Assembly (NCBI RefSeq): GCF_013378075.1
Contig: NZ_CP051131.1
Span: 2,616,501 to 2,680,500 of the forward strand
Direction of reading: 5' to 3'
From: Parasphingopyxis algicola
GTDB taxonomy: Bacteria > Pseudomonadota > Alphaproteobacteria > Sphingomonadales > Sphingomonadaceae
Length of the DNA stretch: 64,000 nt
In this document: positions 55,174-63,784 of the stretch, piece after piece
Position numbering within the stretch: the first letter of the stretch is position 1
Layout: each line of letters starts with the position of its first letter
Made by a program: the position numbers and the translations under genes
The notes under the pieces: generated by a model
The model's input: only the letters and a program-made list of their open reading frames with translations
Database searches by the model: none
Told to the model about the DNA's origin: nothing

Positions 55174-55444
55174 TTTATCAGGCTCAACCTGGCGGTCGAG
55201 GGCGGCACGGGGTTTTCTTTTTCAGAAACTTCCTGTCGGAAGTTCGCCGCACCGGATTTGGTTTGTCAGAAACTTTCTAGCGAAAGTTCGCGGCACCGGC
55301 CCGCTCCCCCTCCCGGCCTCCCAACAGGGTACACTCAATGGGAGGCCGGGAGGGGGAGCGGGCCGGTGCCGCGCTCGACCGGTAGGTCGAGTCTGACAAA
55401 AGAATCCCGATGCGGCGACATTGTGCAAGCACGGTTCCGGCAAA
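55174..55444 (+). repeat. Compound palindromic repeat, family 1, copy 5
   Basis: Central perfect inverted repeat: arms 55289-55323 and 55339-55373, 15-base loop. Three left modules begin at 55174, 55218 and 55262, an exact 44-base period, with hairpins 55183-55200, 55227-55244 and 55271-55288. Right hairpins are 55374-55391 and 55418-55435 (decayed). The last module ends at the base next to the stop codon of the transglutaminase gene. Confidence 0.95.
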
Positions 55445-56227
55445 TCAGTCCAGCCGCTCGACGCTGACCGATTGCTCGTTGAGATCCGCCTGGCCGAAGA
55501 CCGTCATGAAGGCGATGTCGGTGGCGTCGCGTCCGGCGACGATCGGGATCAGCCCTTCGACCGGCGCCATCTTGGTCGCGTCGACGAGATGCCAGGCGCC
55601 GTCGAGCCAGACTTCGGTCACGGCGTGGAAATCCTGCGGCTCGAGCTGCCAGGCATAGGCCGAGACCATCCGCGCCGGGATGCCGGCCGCGCGCGCGAAA
55701 CTGATCAGCAGGTGCGCATAGTCGCGGCAGATGCCCTTGCGCGCGATGAAGGTGTCGGCTGCGCCGGTTTTGCCGTCGCTCGATCCCGGCACATAGTCGA
55801 GCTCGGCATGGATCCAGTCCGCCATGGCGAGGATCTTCGCGCCGCCGTCCAGATCGCCGAACCGCGTCGCGACGAAGCTCGTGAACCGGTCGGACTGGCA
55901 GTAGCGGCTAGGCCAGATATAGGGCACGGCCTCGCCGGCCAGTTCGGAATAAGGTGTGGTGGCAAGGCCGGAGATGTCGGCGGGCGCGCGGGCGACCTCG
56001 ACCGTCGCGCGGTAATCGACCCGGAACGGGCCCGATCCCCGCGTCCAGGTCCGCCGCCCGACCCCGGCCTCGACCTGCATCGGATGGAGCTCCGCACCGG
56101 TCGCCACCGTCATCTTGCCGTCGATCACGCGCTGCGTGGGCTCGTCCGAAGCCGCCTCGATCTGCAGCAGCACATCGGCTTCGTCGTGGATGAGATAATC
56201 GAGCAGGGCGTGAATCGAAAGGCGCAT
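55445..56227 (-). CDS. Transglutaminase-like cysteine protease family protein
   Basis: A 260-residue cytosolic protein of the bacterial transglutaminase-like superfamily. The catalytic triad is visible: Cys167 in GICRDYAH, a histidine in DFHAVTEVW and an aspartate in LVDATK. The N-terminal segment is a beta domain. Members are proteases or amidotransferases of uncertain substrate. Its stop codon directly abuts repeat copy 5. Confidence 0.9.
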   Translation of the reverse strand: MRLSIHALLDYLIHDEADVLLQIEAASDEPTQRVIDGKMTVATGAELHPMQVEAGVGRRTWTRGSGPFRVDYRATVEVARAPADISGLATTPYSELAGEAVPYIWPSRYCQSDRFTSFVATRFGDLDGGAKILAMADWIHAELDYVPGSSDGKTGAADTFIARKGICRDYAHLLISFARAAGIPARMVSAYAWQLEPQDFHAVTEVWLDGAWHLVDATKMAPVEGLIPIVAGRDATDIAFMTVFGQADLNEQSVSVERLD

Positions 56228-56341
56228 GGTGGAGGGGCCATACCGCCCGCCCGTGGATCGCGCACCAAAAATCTCTGTTCTTTTCGCCGCAAGAAGCTAT
56301 CGCATTGATATTGGGGGCAAGAATACGGTCGGGAGACGCAG

Positions 56342-56992
56342 ATGGCGAACATAGCGGTGATCGGCCTGGGCGGGTTCGGCAGCACCCTGGCGATGGAGCT
56401 GGCGCGGCTCGGCGATCATGTCCTCGGCATCGACATCACCGAGCGGCAGGTGACGCCCTGTCTCGGCCGGCTGGCCGAGGCGATCATCGCCGACGGGCGG
56501 GATATCGAGGCGCTGAAAGAGGCCGGGCTCGCCAGCTACGAGATCGCCGTCATCGCGATCGGCGAGGATCTGGAAGCCAATATCCTGTGCCTGATGAACC
56601 TGCGCGAGATCGGCGTCGAGACGATCTGGGTGAAGGCGCTGGACGGCCCGCATGAACGCATCCTCGCGGCGCTCGGCGCCGAGCATATCATCGAGCCGGA
56701 GCGCGAGGTCGGCGTCCGGATCGCCCAGACGCTGCACAATCCGCTGATGCGCGATCATATCGCGCTCGCCAATGGCCAGTATCTGGCCGATATCGCGGTC
56801 CCGGCCACGCTGGCCGGCAAAACGCTCACATGGCTCGACCTGGAAGAACGGTTCGGGATCCGCTGTCTCGGCATCACGCGCGGCAAGGAATTCGTCACCG
56901 GGCACGGCACCGAGGCACCGCTCGAATATAACGATCATCTGCTGCTGCAGGGCGAACGCAAGCAGCTGCGCAAATTTTCCGAAGAGCTGTAG
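56342..56992 (+). CDS. ktrA: TrkA/KtrA-type potassium uptake regulator
   Basis: A 216-residue cytosolic RCK protein: a Rossmann domain with GLGGFGS near the N terminus and conserved acidic residues (GIDITE) followed by a C-terminal TrkA_C domain. It binds nucleotides and gates the adjacent TrkH/KtrB-type transporter. A single RCK unit makes it KtrA-like rather than a double-domain TrkA. GGGAGACGC precedes the ATG. The transporter gene follows after 8 bases. Confidence 0.9.
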   Translation: MANIAVIGLGGFGSTLAMELARLGDHVLGIDITERQVTPCLGRLAEAIIADGRDIEALKEAGLASYEIAVIAIGEDLEANILCLMNLREIGVETIWVKALDGPHERILAALGAEHIIEPEREVGVRIAQTLHNPLMRDHIALANGQYLADIAVPATLAGKTLTWLDLEERFGIRCLGITRGKEFVTGHGTEAPLEYNDHLLLQGERKQLRKFSEEL

Positions 56993-57000
56993 GGCACGCC

Positions 57001-58359
57001 GTGGCGCAGGACCGGGAAGGCGCGGTGGAAGAGGCGATCGGCGGCCGGACGATCAAGCTGCCGCCGCCCGCCCTGCTCGCCCTGCTTTATGCCGCCTTTA
57101 TCGCCACCGGCGCGCTGCTTCTCAAACTGCCGGCCGCGACCACCGCGCCGATCAGCTGGTCCGACGCCCTGTTCACCGCGACTTCGGCGGTCACCGTCAC
57201 CGGGCTGGTGGTCGTCGACACGGGCAGCGCCTTCACCCTGTTCGGCCAGATCGTCGTCGCGACGCTGATCCAGCTGGGCGGGCTCGGCCTGATGACCTTC
57301 GCGGTGCTCGTCCTCGCCTCGCTCGGTCTGCCGATCGGGATGCAGCAGCGCGTCTATCTGCGCGAGGATCTCAACCAGACTTCGGTCAGCGAATTGCTCT
57401 ATCTCGTCTTTACGATCCTCAAGGTCGTTCTGGTCATGGAGGCGATCGGCATCGTCGCGCTCGCCTTCGTTTTCGTGCCCGAATTCGGCTGGGGCGAGGG
57501 GATGTGGCATGCGATCTTCCACACCATCTCGGCCTTCAACAATGCCGGCTTCGCGCTGTTCCCGGACAGCCTCACGCGTTGGGCGACCGATCCGGTCGTC
57601 AACATCACCGTGCCGCTACTCTTCATCGTCAGCGGCGTCGGCTTCGCCGTGCTTTCCGATCTCGCTCGCACCCGCGCCTGGCGGCCGCTGATGCTGCACA
57701 GCAAGCTGACGCTGGCGGGGACCGGCGTGCTGATCGTTCTTTCGGTGATCGGGTTCGCCGCGCTCGAATGGAACAATCCGGGCACGTTGGGACCGCTCGC
57801 AACCGCCGGCGACAAATTGTGGGTCAGCTGGTTTCAGGGGGTGACGACGCGCACCGCCGGTTTCAACACGGCCGATACCGGCGCGATGTACGATGCGACG
57901 ACGATGATGACGATGGGGCTGATGGTGATCGGCGGCGGCAGCACCTCGACCGCCGGCGGCATCAAGGTCACGACCTTCGTGGTCCTGATCCTCGCGACCA
58001 TCGCTTTCTTCCGCCGCCGCGAGCGGATGCGCGCCTTCGGCCGCAGCCTTGGGCCCGAACAGGCGTTCAAGGTGATGGCGCTGACGACCGTCGCGATCTT
58101 CCTGATCCTGACCGGCATCTTCGTCATGTCGATCAGCTGGGAGGGCGAATTCATCGATCTCGCTTTCGAGGTAACGAGCGCGTTCGGCACGGTCGGCCTG
58201 TCGCGCGGCGCGACCGGCGAGCTCGACGAATTCGGTCGCGCGGTCATCATGCTGCTCATGTTCCTCGGCCGCGTCGGCCCGCTGACGCTCGGCTTCTTCC
58301 TCGCAACCCAGATCCCGAGCCGTATCCGCTACCCGGAGAGCAAGATCTATATCGGCTAG
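57001..58359 (+). CDS. ktrB: TrkH/KtrB-type potassium transporter
   Basis: A 452-residue membrane protein with about eight to ten helices and four P-loops carrying the selectivity-filter glycines: AVTVTGL, FNNAGF, RTAGFN and GTVGLS. It moves K+ together with the KtrA-type subunit encoded just upstream. The start is GTG. Contribution to osmotic adjustment is expected in a sphingomonad. Confidence 0.93.
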   Translation: MAQDREGAVEEAIGGRTIKLPPPALLALLYAAFIATGALLLKLPAATTAPISWSDALFTATSAVTVTGLVVVDTGSAFTLFGQIVVATLIQLGGLGLMTFAVLVLASLGLPIGMQQRVYLREDLNQTSVSELLYLVFTILKVVLVMEAIGIVALAFVFVPEFGWGEGMWHAIFHTISAFNNAGFALFPDSLTRWATDPVVNITVPLLFIVSGVGFAVLSDLARTRAWRPLMLHSKLTLAGTGVLIVLSVIGFAALEWNNPGTLGPLATAGDKLWVSWFQGVTTRTAGFNTADTGAMYDATTMMTMGLMVIGGGSTSTAGGIKVTTFVVLILATIAFFRRRERMRAFGRSLGPEQAFKVMALTTVAIFLILTGIFVMSISWEGEFIDLAFEVTSAFGTVGLSRGATGELDEFGRAVIMLLMFLGRVGPLTLGFFLATQIPSRIRYPESKIYIG

Positions 58360-58380
58360 CCGGTCCTGCCGACCGTGCAA

Positions 58381-59796
58381 TCAGCCTTCGGGCCCGCGAA
58401 CCCAGCGTCCGTCGAGCATGACCGCGGCTACCGTGTGGATATTCGCGATGTCCGCCAGCGGGTCGCCGCCGAGCAGAACGAGGTTTGCGCGCGCGCCGGG
58501 GCGGATGACCCCCTCGTCGGCCCGGCCAAGCATCGCAGCGGGGTTGACCGTCGCGGTCGCCAGCGCCTCCCGGGGCGACAGGCCGAGTTCGACGAACTGG
58601 CGGATCGAGCGGTGCAGCGCGCGGCCATAGCCCTGACAGTCGGTTGGCGCGTCGCTGCCGGCGAGCAGCGGAACGCCGGCCGCGCGCAACTCGGCCAGAT
58701 GGTCGGCCAGATCGGCGATCATCTGCGCGCGGACATCGGCGGTCACCGGCCGTTGCGACTCGAGCGCGCGTTCGCACGAAACGCGCGCGGCGGGGCTCAG
58801 CGCGAGAAGCTCCTCTTCGCCGACGACGAGATCGAGCGGCAGGTCGAGCTGCGGTGTCGGCGTGACGAACACCCCGGCCGCGGCCATCTCGCGATAGAAG
58901 GCGCGGCAGGCTTCGGCATCGCGGCCCGCATAGAGGGCGTGGAAGCGCCGGTAGCGTCCTTCATAACCCTCGGTGATCCAGGCCGAGAGGACCGAGGTCA
59001 TCGCCGCGTTGCCGGCCTCGGTGCAGTCCTTGAACAGGTTGACATAGGCATGCTCGATCTGGGTCATGCCGGCCGCGATCGCGCCGCTGGTCGAAACCGC
59101 GAACGGCACATGGCCGGCGATCGGCAGTCCCCGGCGCTGCGCGGCGGCGGCGATCGCGGCGAAGCTGTCGGGTGCGATACCGTTATAGACCTTCACGAAA
59201 TCGGCCCCCTGGTCGGCGAGGGCGTCGACGAGCGGCGCCGCCTGCTCCGGCGCTTCGACAAAGACCTCGACACCGGTGCTCCAGGGATTGGGCGGCCCCT
59301 GGATCACCGGCCCCGCAAGGACGAGGGAGGGCAGGCCGGGGCGCGCGCGCAGCCCGGAGACGAGTGGGAGCCAGCGCTGCGCCATGCCCGGATCGCGAAC
59401 GCCGGTCACACCGTGCGCGAGATAGGTGGCGAGGCGGCGGAGGACGCGCGCCTCGATCTGCGGCGCGGTCGGTTCCGGCGTGCCTTCCGGCCGGACATGG
59501 TCGTCGGCGGTGAGATGGGCATGCATGTCCCAGAGCCCCGGGATCATGAACAGGCCGCGGCCGTCGACGCGGCGGTCGCCGGGTTCGGGCGCGAGCGATC
59601 CGTGCGGCGCGACGGCCCCGATCCGCCCGCCGCGCACAGCGACATCGCGCCCGGCGAGCGCGCCTTCGCCGGTCATCGGTATCACGGTAACGTCGGCGAT
59701 GATCGTCCGTGTGCCGGCATTTTGCGCGAAGGCGGGCCCGACGGCGAGCGCCGCGAGGCAGAAGATGGACAGGAAACGCAGGAAACGGCTTGCCAT
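58381..59796 (-). CDS. Exported amidohydrolase family protein
   Basis: A 471-residue metal-dependent hydrolase. A signal peptide ends around GPAFAQ. The metal site is given by DMHAHLTAD (HxH), further histidines in AGHVPF and the late LLAGSDAPTD. The start at 59796 has GGAG at eight bases and places the signal peptide correctly. It lies downstream of a membrane LytTR regulator on the same strand and may be regulated by it. Substrate unknown; a second such enzyme lies at 39080. Confidence 0.88.
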   Translation of the reverse strand: MASRFLRFLSIFCLAALAVGPAFAQNAGTRTIIADVTVIPMTGEGALAGRDVAVRGGRIGAVAPHGSLAPEPGDRRVDGRGLFMIPGLWDMHAHLTADDHVRPEGTPEPTAPQIEARVLRRLATYLAHGVTGVRDPGMAQRWLPLVSGLRARPGLPSLVLAGPVIQGPPNPWSTGVEVFVEAPEQAAPLVDALADQGADFVKVYNGIAPDSFAAIAAAAQRRGLPIAGHVPFAVSTSGAIAAGMTQIEHAYVNLFKDCTEAGNAAMTSVLSAWITEGYEGRYRRFHALYAGRDAEACRAFYREMAAAGVFVTPTPQLDLPLDLVVGEEELLALSPAARVSCERALESQRPVTADVRAQMIADLADHLAELRAAGVPLLAGSDAPTDCQGYGRALHRSIRQFVELGLSPREALATATVNPAAMLGRADEGVIRPGARANLVLLGGDPLADIANIHTVAAVMLDGRWVRGPEG

Positions 59797-59911
59797 GAAA
59801 CGCTCCGGAAACATCGACAGGATGGCGGGGAAGCATAGGCGGATGCCGCGCAAATCCGCGGCTAATCGGTGAACGGACATCGCGGGCCGGTGAACGGACC
59901 GCGCGGCGCGG

Positions 59912-60697
59912 TTAAAGAACGCGGTCGCGCACGGCCTTCGCGCCGGCCCGGCTCGTGGTCAGCGAATCGCCATTGTCCATATGCAAGGTCATCCGCCCGC
60001 CGCCGGCCGGCTCCATCCGCGCGACCCGGTTCGTGTTGACGATCCGCGAGCGGTGGATGCGCAGAAACCCGTTGCCGAGGCTCGTCTCGAGCTCCGCAAG
60101 GGTCGTGCGCAGCAGGTGGCTGCCGCTTGGCGTGTGCATTTCGGCATAGTCGCCGGCGGCCGCGATATGGACGATCCGTTCGGGATCGAGCGGGCGCAGC
60201 TCGTCGCCGTCGCGGACGAACTGGGGCGGCGTCTCGCCGGTCGCCGGTTCGCGCGGCGTCATCGTTTCGCGCAGCAGCTCATAGTGAAAAAGCAGCGCCA
60301 GCACCGCGTAGATCGTCAGGCCCTGCATCAACTGCCAGGCCGCGGCAAGGCCCATGAACGGCTCGACCGAAAAGAGCACGGCGCTGTCGCCGTTGATCGC
60401 GCCGAGCAGCACCATCAGCAGCCAGAACCAGAACAGGGTGAAGAGCACCGCCATGGCGATGTGCGCGCCGAACTGCACGGCGACCCGGCGGCGCGCGACC
60501 CAGGACCGGATTGACGCCCGCACCGCCAGCCCGCCGATCACGATCGGTGCGATGTTGGCGATGGTCGATGCAAGCGCCCGGCCGACCGTAAGTCCGGCGG
60601 GAATGACCAGGATGAGGAAATAGAGCAGCGCGGCCGCCACAAGGGCCGCACTGTAAAATGCCGGGCTGCCCGGCTGCAAAGGCACGCTGCGCTTCAT
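59912..60697 (-). CDS. Membrane-anchored LytTR regulator
   Basis: A 261-residue protein with about four membrane helices in the first 150 residues and a C-terminal LytTR DNA-binding domain (IVHIAAAGDYAEMHT, FLRIHRSRIVNTNRVAR). There is no receiver domain, so it is a one-component membrane sensor-regulator. It precedes the amidohydrolase gene on the same strand by about 115 bases, suggesting that it controls that gene. This is the second LytTR protein in the window. Confidence 0.85.
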   Translation of the reverse strand: MKRSVPLQPGSPAFYSAALVAAALLYFLILVIPAGLTVGRALASTIANIAPIVIGGLAVRASIRSWVARRRVAVQFGAHIAMAVLFTLFWFWLLMVLLGAINGDSAVLFSVEPFMGLAAAWQLMQGLTIYAVLALLFHYELLRETMTPREPATGETPPQFVRDGDELRPLDPERIVHIAAAGDYAEMHTPSGSHLLRTTLAELETSLGNGFLRIHRSRIVNTNRVARMEPAGGGRMTLHMDNGDSLTTSRAGAKAVRDRVL

Positions 60698-60806
60698 TCG
60701 GCGGTGCGTGCCGTCCTATAATCGGGTCGCCCGTTTTTCAATATCGCGGGACCGGCGCGGCGTCGTTCGCCGGCCCGGAGCCCGCGGCGCGTACGTCCTT
60801 TTTTGC

Positions 60807-61001
60807 CTATTTCTTGGAGTGGCCCTTGGCGCTTTCCTTGCGCGCCTTCTCCAGTTCCGCGCCTTCCCCGCTCTTCAGCGCCTCGGCCGCTTCCTTGCCC
60901 TTGGCGTCGACCTTGCCCTTGTCCTTGGCGAATGCGTGCTGGTCCTTCTGATATTCTTTCGCCGCCTTGTAATTGCCTTCGCCTTTTTCCGCGTCCTTCA
61001 T
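60807..61001 (-). CDS. Small lysine-rich hydrophilic protein
   Basis: A 64-residue, very charged, Lys/Glu/Ala-rich protein, likely disordered or coiled. It opens MKDAEKGEGNYKAAKEYQKD and resembles a family of short alphaproteobacterial stress-type proteins. AGGAGG is at optimal distance from the ATG at 61001. A near-match to the EcfG promoter lies upstream. Confidence 0.72.
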   Translation of the reverse strand: MKDAEKGEGNYKAAKEYQKDQHAFAKDKGKVDAKGKEAAEALKSGEGAELEKARKESAKGHSKK

Positions 61002-61038
61002 GTCGGGATCCTCCTGTCGGGTTGGGTGCTGACGGATC

Positions 61039-61063
61039 AACGCGTGGGCCCCGCTTTCGTTGC
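61039..61063 (-). promoter_or_regulatory. Candidate EcfG-type promoter (one mismatch)
   Basis: On the minus strand GCAAC (61063-61059) followed after 16 bases by CGTT, close to GGAAC-N16-CGTT. It lies 38 bases upstream of the small lysine-rich gene. One mismatch in the -35 box, so only moderate support. Confidence 0.4.
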
Positions 61064-61392
61064 ACGCCGGGCCGCGGGCGCCTGAGCGTTCGGACCGTTG
61101 CGGCGGACCGTGCGGCGGCCATGACGGGGCGCTGCGGGGTGGATTGTAATTACAGACCTTGTGAGTTATTGAATTAATACAGTGAGTCGGATCGGCAGGT
61201 TGGATTGATAATGCGCAAGATTGAAACAATATCGCGCAATAGCCTCACAGAACGCTGTTGTTTGTCCGCCCCAAAGCAATATTCGCAGAACGACGCATGT
61301 CGTTGGTCTAATAGATTGTCTGCTTCGCCACGCGCTGCGGTACAGAATTGAGCAACGTATGATCACAATGCGGAATCAGGGAGTGTGATCGA
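61064..61392. other. Non-coding region between divergent genes
   Basis: About 330 bases without a gene. The part next to the right-hand gene (61140-61380) is AT-rich compared with the surroundings and should contain the promoter of the gene at 61393. No palindromic repeat, tRNA or obvious hairpin was found. Confidence 0.5.
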
Positions 61393-62202
61393 GTGGCGTT
61401 TTTGGAAGTCGCACGAGCCAGCGGGATAACCGCCTGGAAATCCAGCAACAGCTATGCCGAGGCAGAGCGTGCGATCGCCCGCTATCTGGCCGCCCTCTCG
61501 CTTTCCGACAAGGCTGCCCTCGCCAAGCTGCGCGATCCGGTATGGAGCCGCCGCAAGCTGAACGGCGGCGACAAGCTGCATTTTGCCGGCAATGCCGTTC
61601 CGATCGCGAGTGTTCGGGAACCGCTCGACTGGGCGAACGGCGTATGGCTGACCAGCCTGCAGATATTCCGCGACGGCCTGGCCGTCGCACGGCTCGACGA
61701 TTGGGATCACGACAAGGCGGCGATCATGCTGCTCTTTTTCGTCGACGGCAAATGGCGCGTCGCGAGCGAAATCTCGGTAACCGCCGAACATGGCGACAAC
61801 CGGGCGGGCATGCAGCTGGAAACGGCCGAGCAGGACGTGCTGGCGGTGCTGGCGCGCTTCTACGACGCGGTCGAACAGCGGTCGGTTGCCGCGCTGCGCG
61901 ACCTGTCTGACGAGAATTGGCACGTGAAGCGGCACAGCCCGATGCAGCATGTCATCGCCGAGGACATGGCGGGCTTTATCGACCGGATCGATATCGCGCC
62001 GCCCCGTCTCCATCGCGACAATTGCAAGGTCGCCGACGTCCAGATCCTCTTCAACCGCCTGGCCTGCGTCCGCATCGATACCCCGCGGCTCGCCCAGACG
62101 ACGATCTTCCTCCTGTGCCGCCGCGGGACCGACTGGGTGATCGCCGAAAAGGCCTCGTCCGGCGGCATGGCGGAGCAGGTGCGGCACCGGATGGCGATGT
62201 GA
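61393..62202 (+). CDS. Protein with two NTF2-like domains
   Basis: A 269-residue soluble protein starting at GTG with AGGGAG upstream. Two similar domains, about residues 20-125 and 140-255, each begin with a helix AExxxxxYLAALxxxDKAAL type and end in strands WRVASEI or WVIAEKA, as in SnoaL/NTF2-like folds. NTF2-like domains bind small ligands or act as isomerases. The tandem arrangement could form an internal dimer. No closer family was recognised. Confidence 0.62.
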   Translation: MAFLEVARASGITAWKSSNSYAEAERAIARYLAALSLSDKAALAKLRDPVWSRRKLNGGDKLHFAGNAVPIASVREPLDWANGVWLTSLQIFRDGLAVARLDDWDHDKAAIMLLFFVDGKWRVASEISVTAEHGDNRAGMQLETAEQDVLAVLARFYDAVEQRSVAALRDLSDENWHVKRHSPMQHVIAEDMAGFIDRIDIAPPRLHRDNCKVADVQILFNRLACVRIDTPRLAQTTIFLLCRRGTDWVIAEKASSGGMAEQVRHRMAM

Positions 62203-62226
62203 GGAGCGGTTAGCCGCCGGGCAGTC

Positions 62227-62451
62227 CTAATCTTCGAGGATCGTCAGCTCCTTTTTCGTTGCGATTACGAGCACCCAGTCTTCCGTTTCCCCGCTTTCCC
62301 ATATCAGCGCCGGCTGGGTCCCGTCGCTCAACTTGATGGCATCGGTCGGGCCGGCCACTGCGACGTTATATCCTTCGCCTTTCCAGAAGCCCGCAGCAGC
62401 GGCTGCGTCGTCATTTTTCCGGAATGCCAATACCCTCGTCATATCGGTCAT
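62227..62451 (-). CDS. Small protein of unknown function
   Basis: A 74-residue soluble protein (MTDMTRVLAFRKNDDAAAAA, then an alternating strand pattern ending KKELTILED). AGGGAG lies six bases from the ATG at 62451, which was preferred over longer forms. It is 10 bases downstream of the lipoprotein gene on the same strand, so likely in its operon. Confidence 0.6.
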   Translation of the reverse strand: MTDMTRVLAFRKNDDAAAAAGFWKGEGYNVAVAGPTDAIKLSDGTQPALIWESGETEDWVLVIATKKELTILED

Positions 62452-62461
62452 GATATTCTCC

Positions 62462-63301
62462 CTAAGCTTCATCCCACCGGCTGAGTGCTTCTTCGAACGC
62501 ATCGGGATTCACCCGATAATCGTCCGCATAAAAATCTCGCGCATCTATGAAGTCGGCACACTGATCCGGGGTCCGGCTGGCGCAGGCCGCGGCCCCGCCC
62601 AACATGACGCCCGCCCGGCGCTCGAAACTTTGCAGACGGTCGGCCAATTGTTCTGCGTTGGTGTTTCTTATCGCTGCCACCAACGTCGGTTCGAAGGCCT
62701 GATGGCGTTCCGAAAGACCTTCGCCTTGGCTAAACGCGCTTGAGCCAGTCAGCAAAGTGGCCAGCGTATTTCCGTCATTCTGACGGGCCGCCTCATCGGC
62801 CGCAGCGCCAGTCGCCACGACTGCGGCCCCGCCAGTTGCCGCCAGGACCTGGGCCGCCATGCCCGTGGCGAAATACTGTGCGAGTCCGCCACTGGCTTCT
62901 GGCGATGAACCGGACGAGGCTTCGAACTCGGCTCCGAAACTGGCTAGCACCGAATAGCTGTCCATTGCGCCTCCCCTGAATGCGACGAGCGAGCAGGGGT
63001 GGACGGCATAGCGAGTGCCAGAAGCCGTAACGTTGCGCGTGAGATCGCAAGGTTGCAAACGATTGTCCGGCGCGCGACTCCGGTCGACCGTATTCGCCAC
63101 CAACGGCAGAATCACGGCTTCCTGCCGATCATAGGCGAGCATGATCTCGGGCATCTGCGTGGCGTTGGTCCCCACCTTCAATCCCACGGTCGTATTCGTC
63201 CCGAAGATCATCGTATTGCTGTGGCGGGTCGCCTGGACGCATCCGGCGACGAGCGGCAGCAGCGCTAGCGCGGCAAGCTGTGTGTGTAATCGGCTATGCA
63301 T
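62462..63301 (-). CDS. Lipoprotein of unknown function
   Basis: A 279-residue protein with a lipobox LLPLVAGC near residue 21. The mature part includes KVGTNATQMPEIMLAYDRQEAVI, an Ala-rich hydrophobic stretch around residue 175 (AAQVLAATGGAAVVATGAAA), and a pair of cysteines near the C terminus (CASRTPDQC). ATG at 63301; its first 37 bases overlap the gene upstream. Family not recognised. Confidence 0.66.
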   Translation of the reverse strand: MHSRLHTQLAALALLPLVAGCVQATRHSNTMIFGTNTTVGLKVGTNATQMPEIMLAYDRQEAVILPLVANTVDRSRAPDNRLQPCDLTRNVTASGTRYAVHPCSLVAFRGGAMDSYSVLASFGAEFEASSGSSPEASGGLAQYFATGMAAQVLAATGGAAVVATGAAADEAARQNDGNTLATLLTGSSAFSQGEGLSERHQAFEPTLVAAIRNTNAEQLADRLQSFERRAGVMLGGAAACASRTPDQCADFIDARDFYADDYRVNPDAFEEALSRWDEA

Positions 63302-63612
63302 GGGTCCTGTCCTTCCAATGCCCGCAACACGGTTGCGGCGTTTTCGGCCTGGGCCGGCGAACGGATGACGATAAGCAGCTGGCACCGTGCGGGATCGGCG
63401 CTAATCCAGCTGCCTGAATGCCAGCCCAGGAACGGCCCGCCATCCCAGCCGAGACCGACCGTCTCGACATCGATCGCGTTCACCGCGCCTGCGGCTTCGG
63501 GCGTGACGACCCTGACCACGCCGATAAATGTCCGGGAGACCGCCCCGTCGCCGACTGTTATGGTCGTGCAACCGCCGAGCAGTGCTGCCAGCAGAAATAG
63601 GACACGCAGAAT
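63265..63612 (-). CDS. Putative small lipoprotein with a non-canonical start
   Basis: The frame open over 63265-63612 encodes a lipoprotein-like N terminus (ILRVLFLLAALLGGC) and a mature part with GWDGGPFLGWHSGSW and a C-terminal PAQAENAATVLRALEG. The only in-frame ATG/GTG/TTG start is GTG 63519, which would remove the signal. GAGAGGGGG lies six bases before an ATT codon at 63612, so an ATT (or next-codon CTG) start is proposed. It overlaps the next lipoprotein gene by 37 bases. Alternatively a base may be missing in the sequence. Confidence 0.42.
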   Translation of the reverse strand: MLRVLFLLAALLGGCTTITVGDGAVSRTFIGVVRVVTPEAAGAVNAIDVETVGLGWDGGPFLGWHSGSWISADPARCQLLIVIRSPAQAENAATVLRALEGQDPCIADYTHSLPR

Positions 63613-63784
63613 TCCATCCCCCTCTCGGGCCGAGGATAGGAAGAGGCGGCGGTCAGGCCAGCGCTATCGCATCCGTTTCGGAGACTTTGGATGCTGAATG
63701 TGTCCGGGTTAAACGCGAATTCACGCACCGTCTGGATGTTGCTTTTTAAGTCTTCCTTTCTGATAGTCGGACGAGGGAGAGAGA

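Noticed and set aside
55222-55443. Short open frames within the family 1 repeats (also 4165-4404, 41871-42089, 53813-54121) giving similar RPAPPPGLP / WEAGRGSGPVP peptides.
   Set aside because: Their similarity reflects the shared palindrome, not protein conservation; they run in both strands and lack ribosome sites.
55174-55444. CRISPR-like array, because constant segments alternate with variable ones at 44-base spacing.
   Set aside because: At most three units per side, the variable part is a self-complementary hairpin, flanks invert around a centre, and no cas gene is present.
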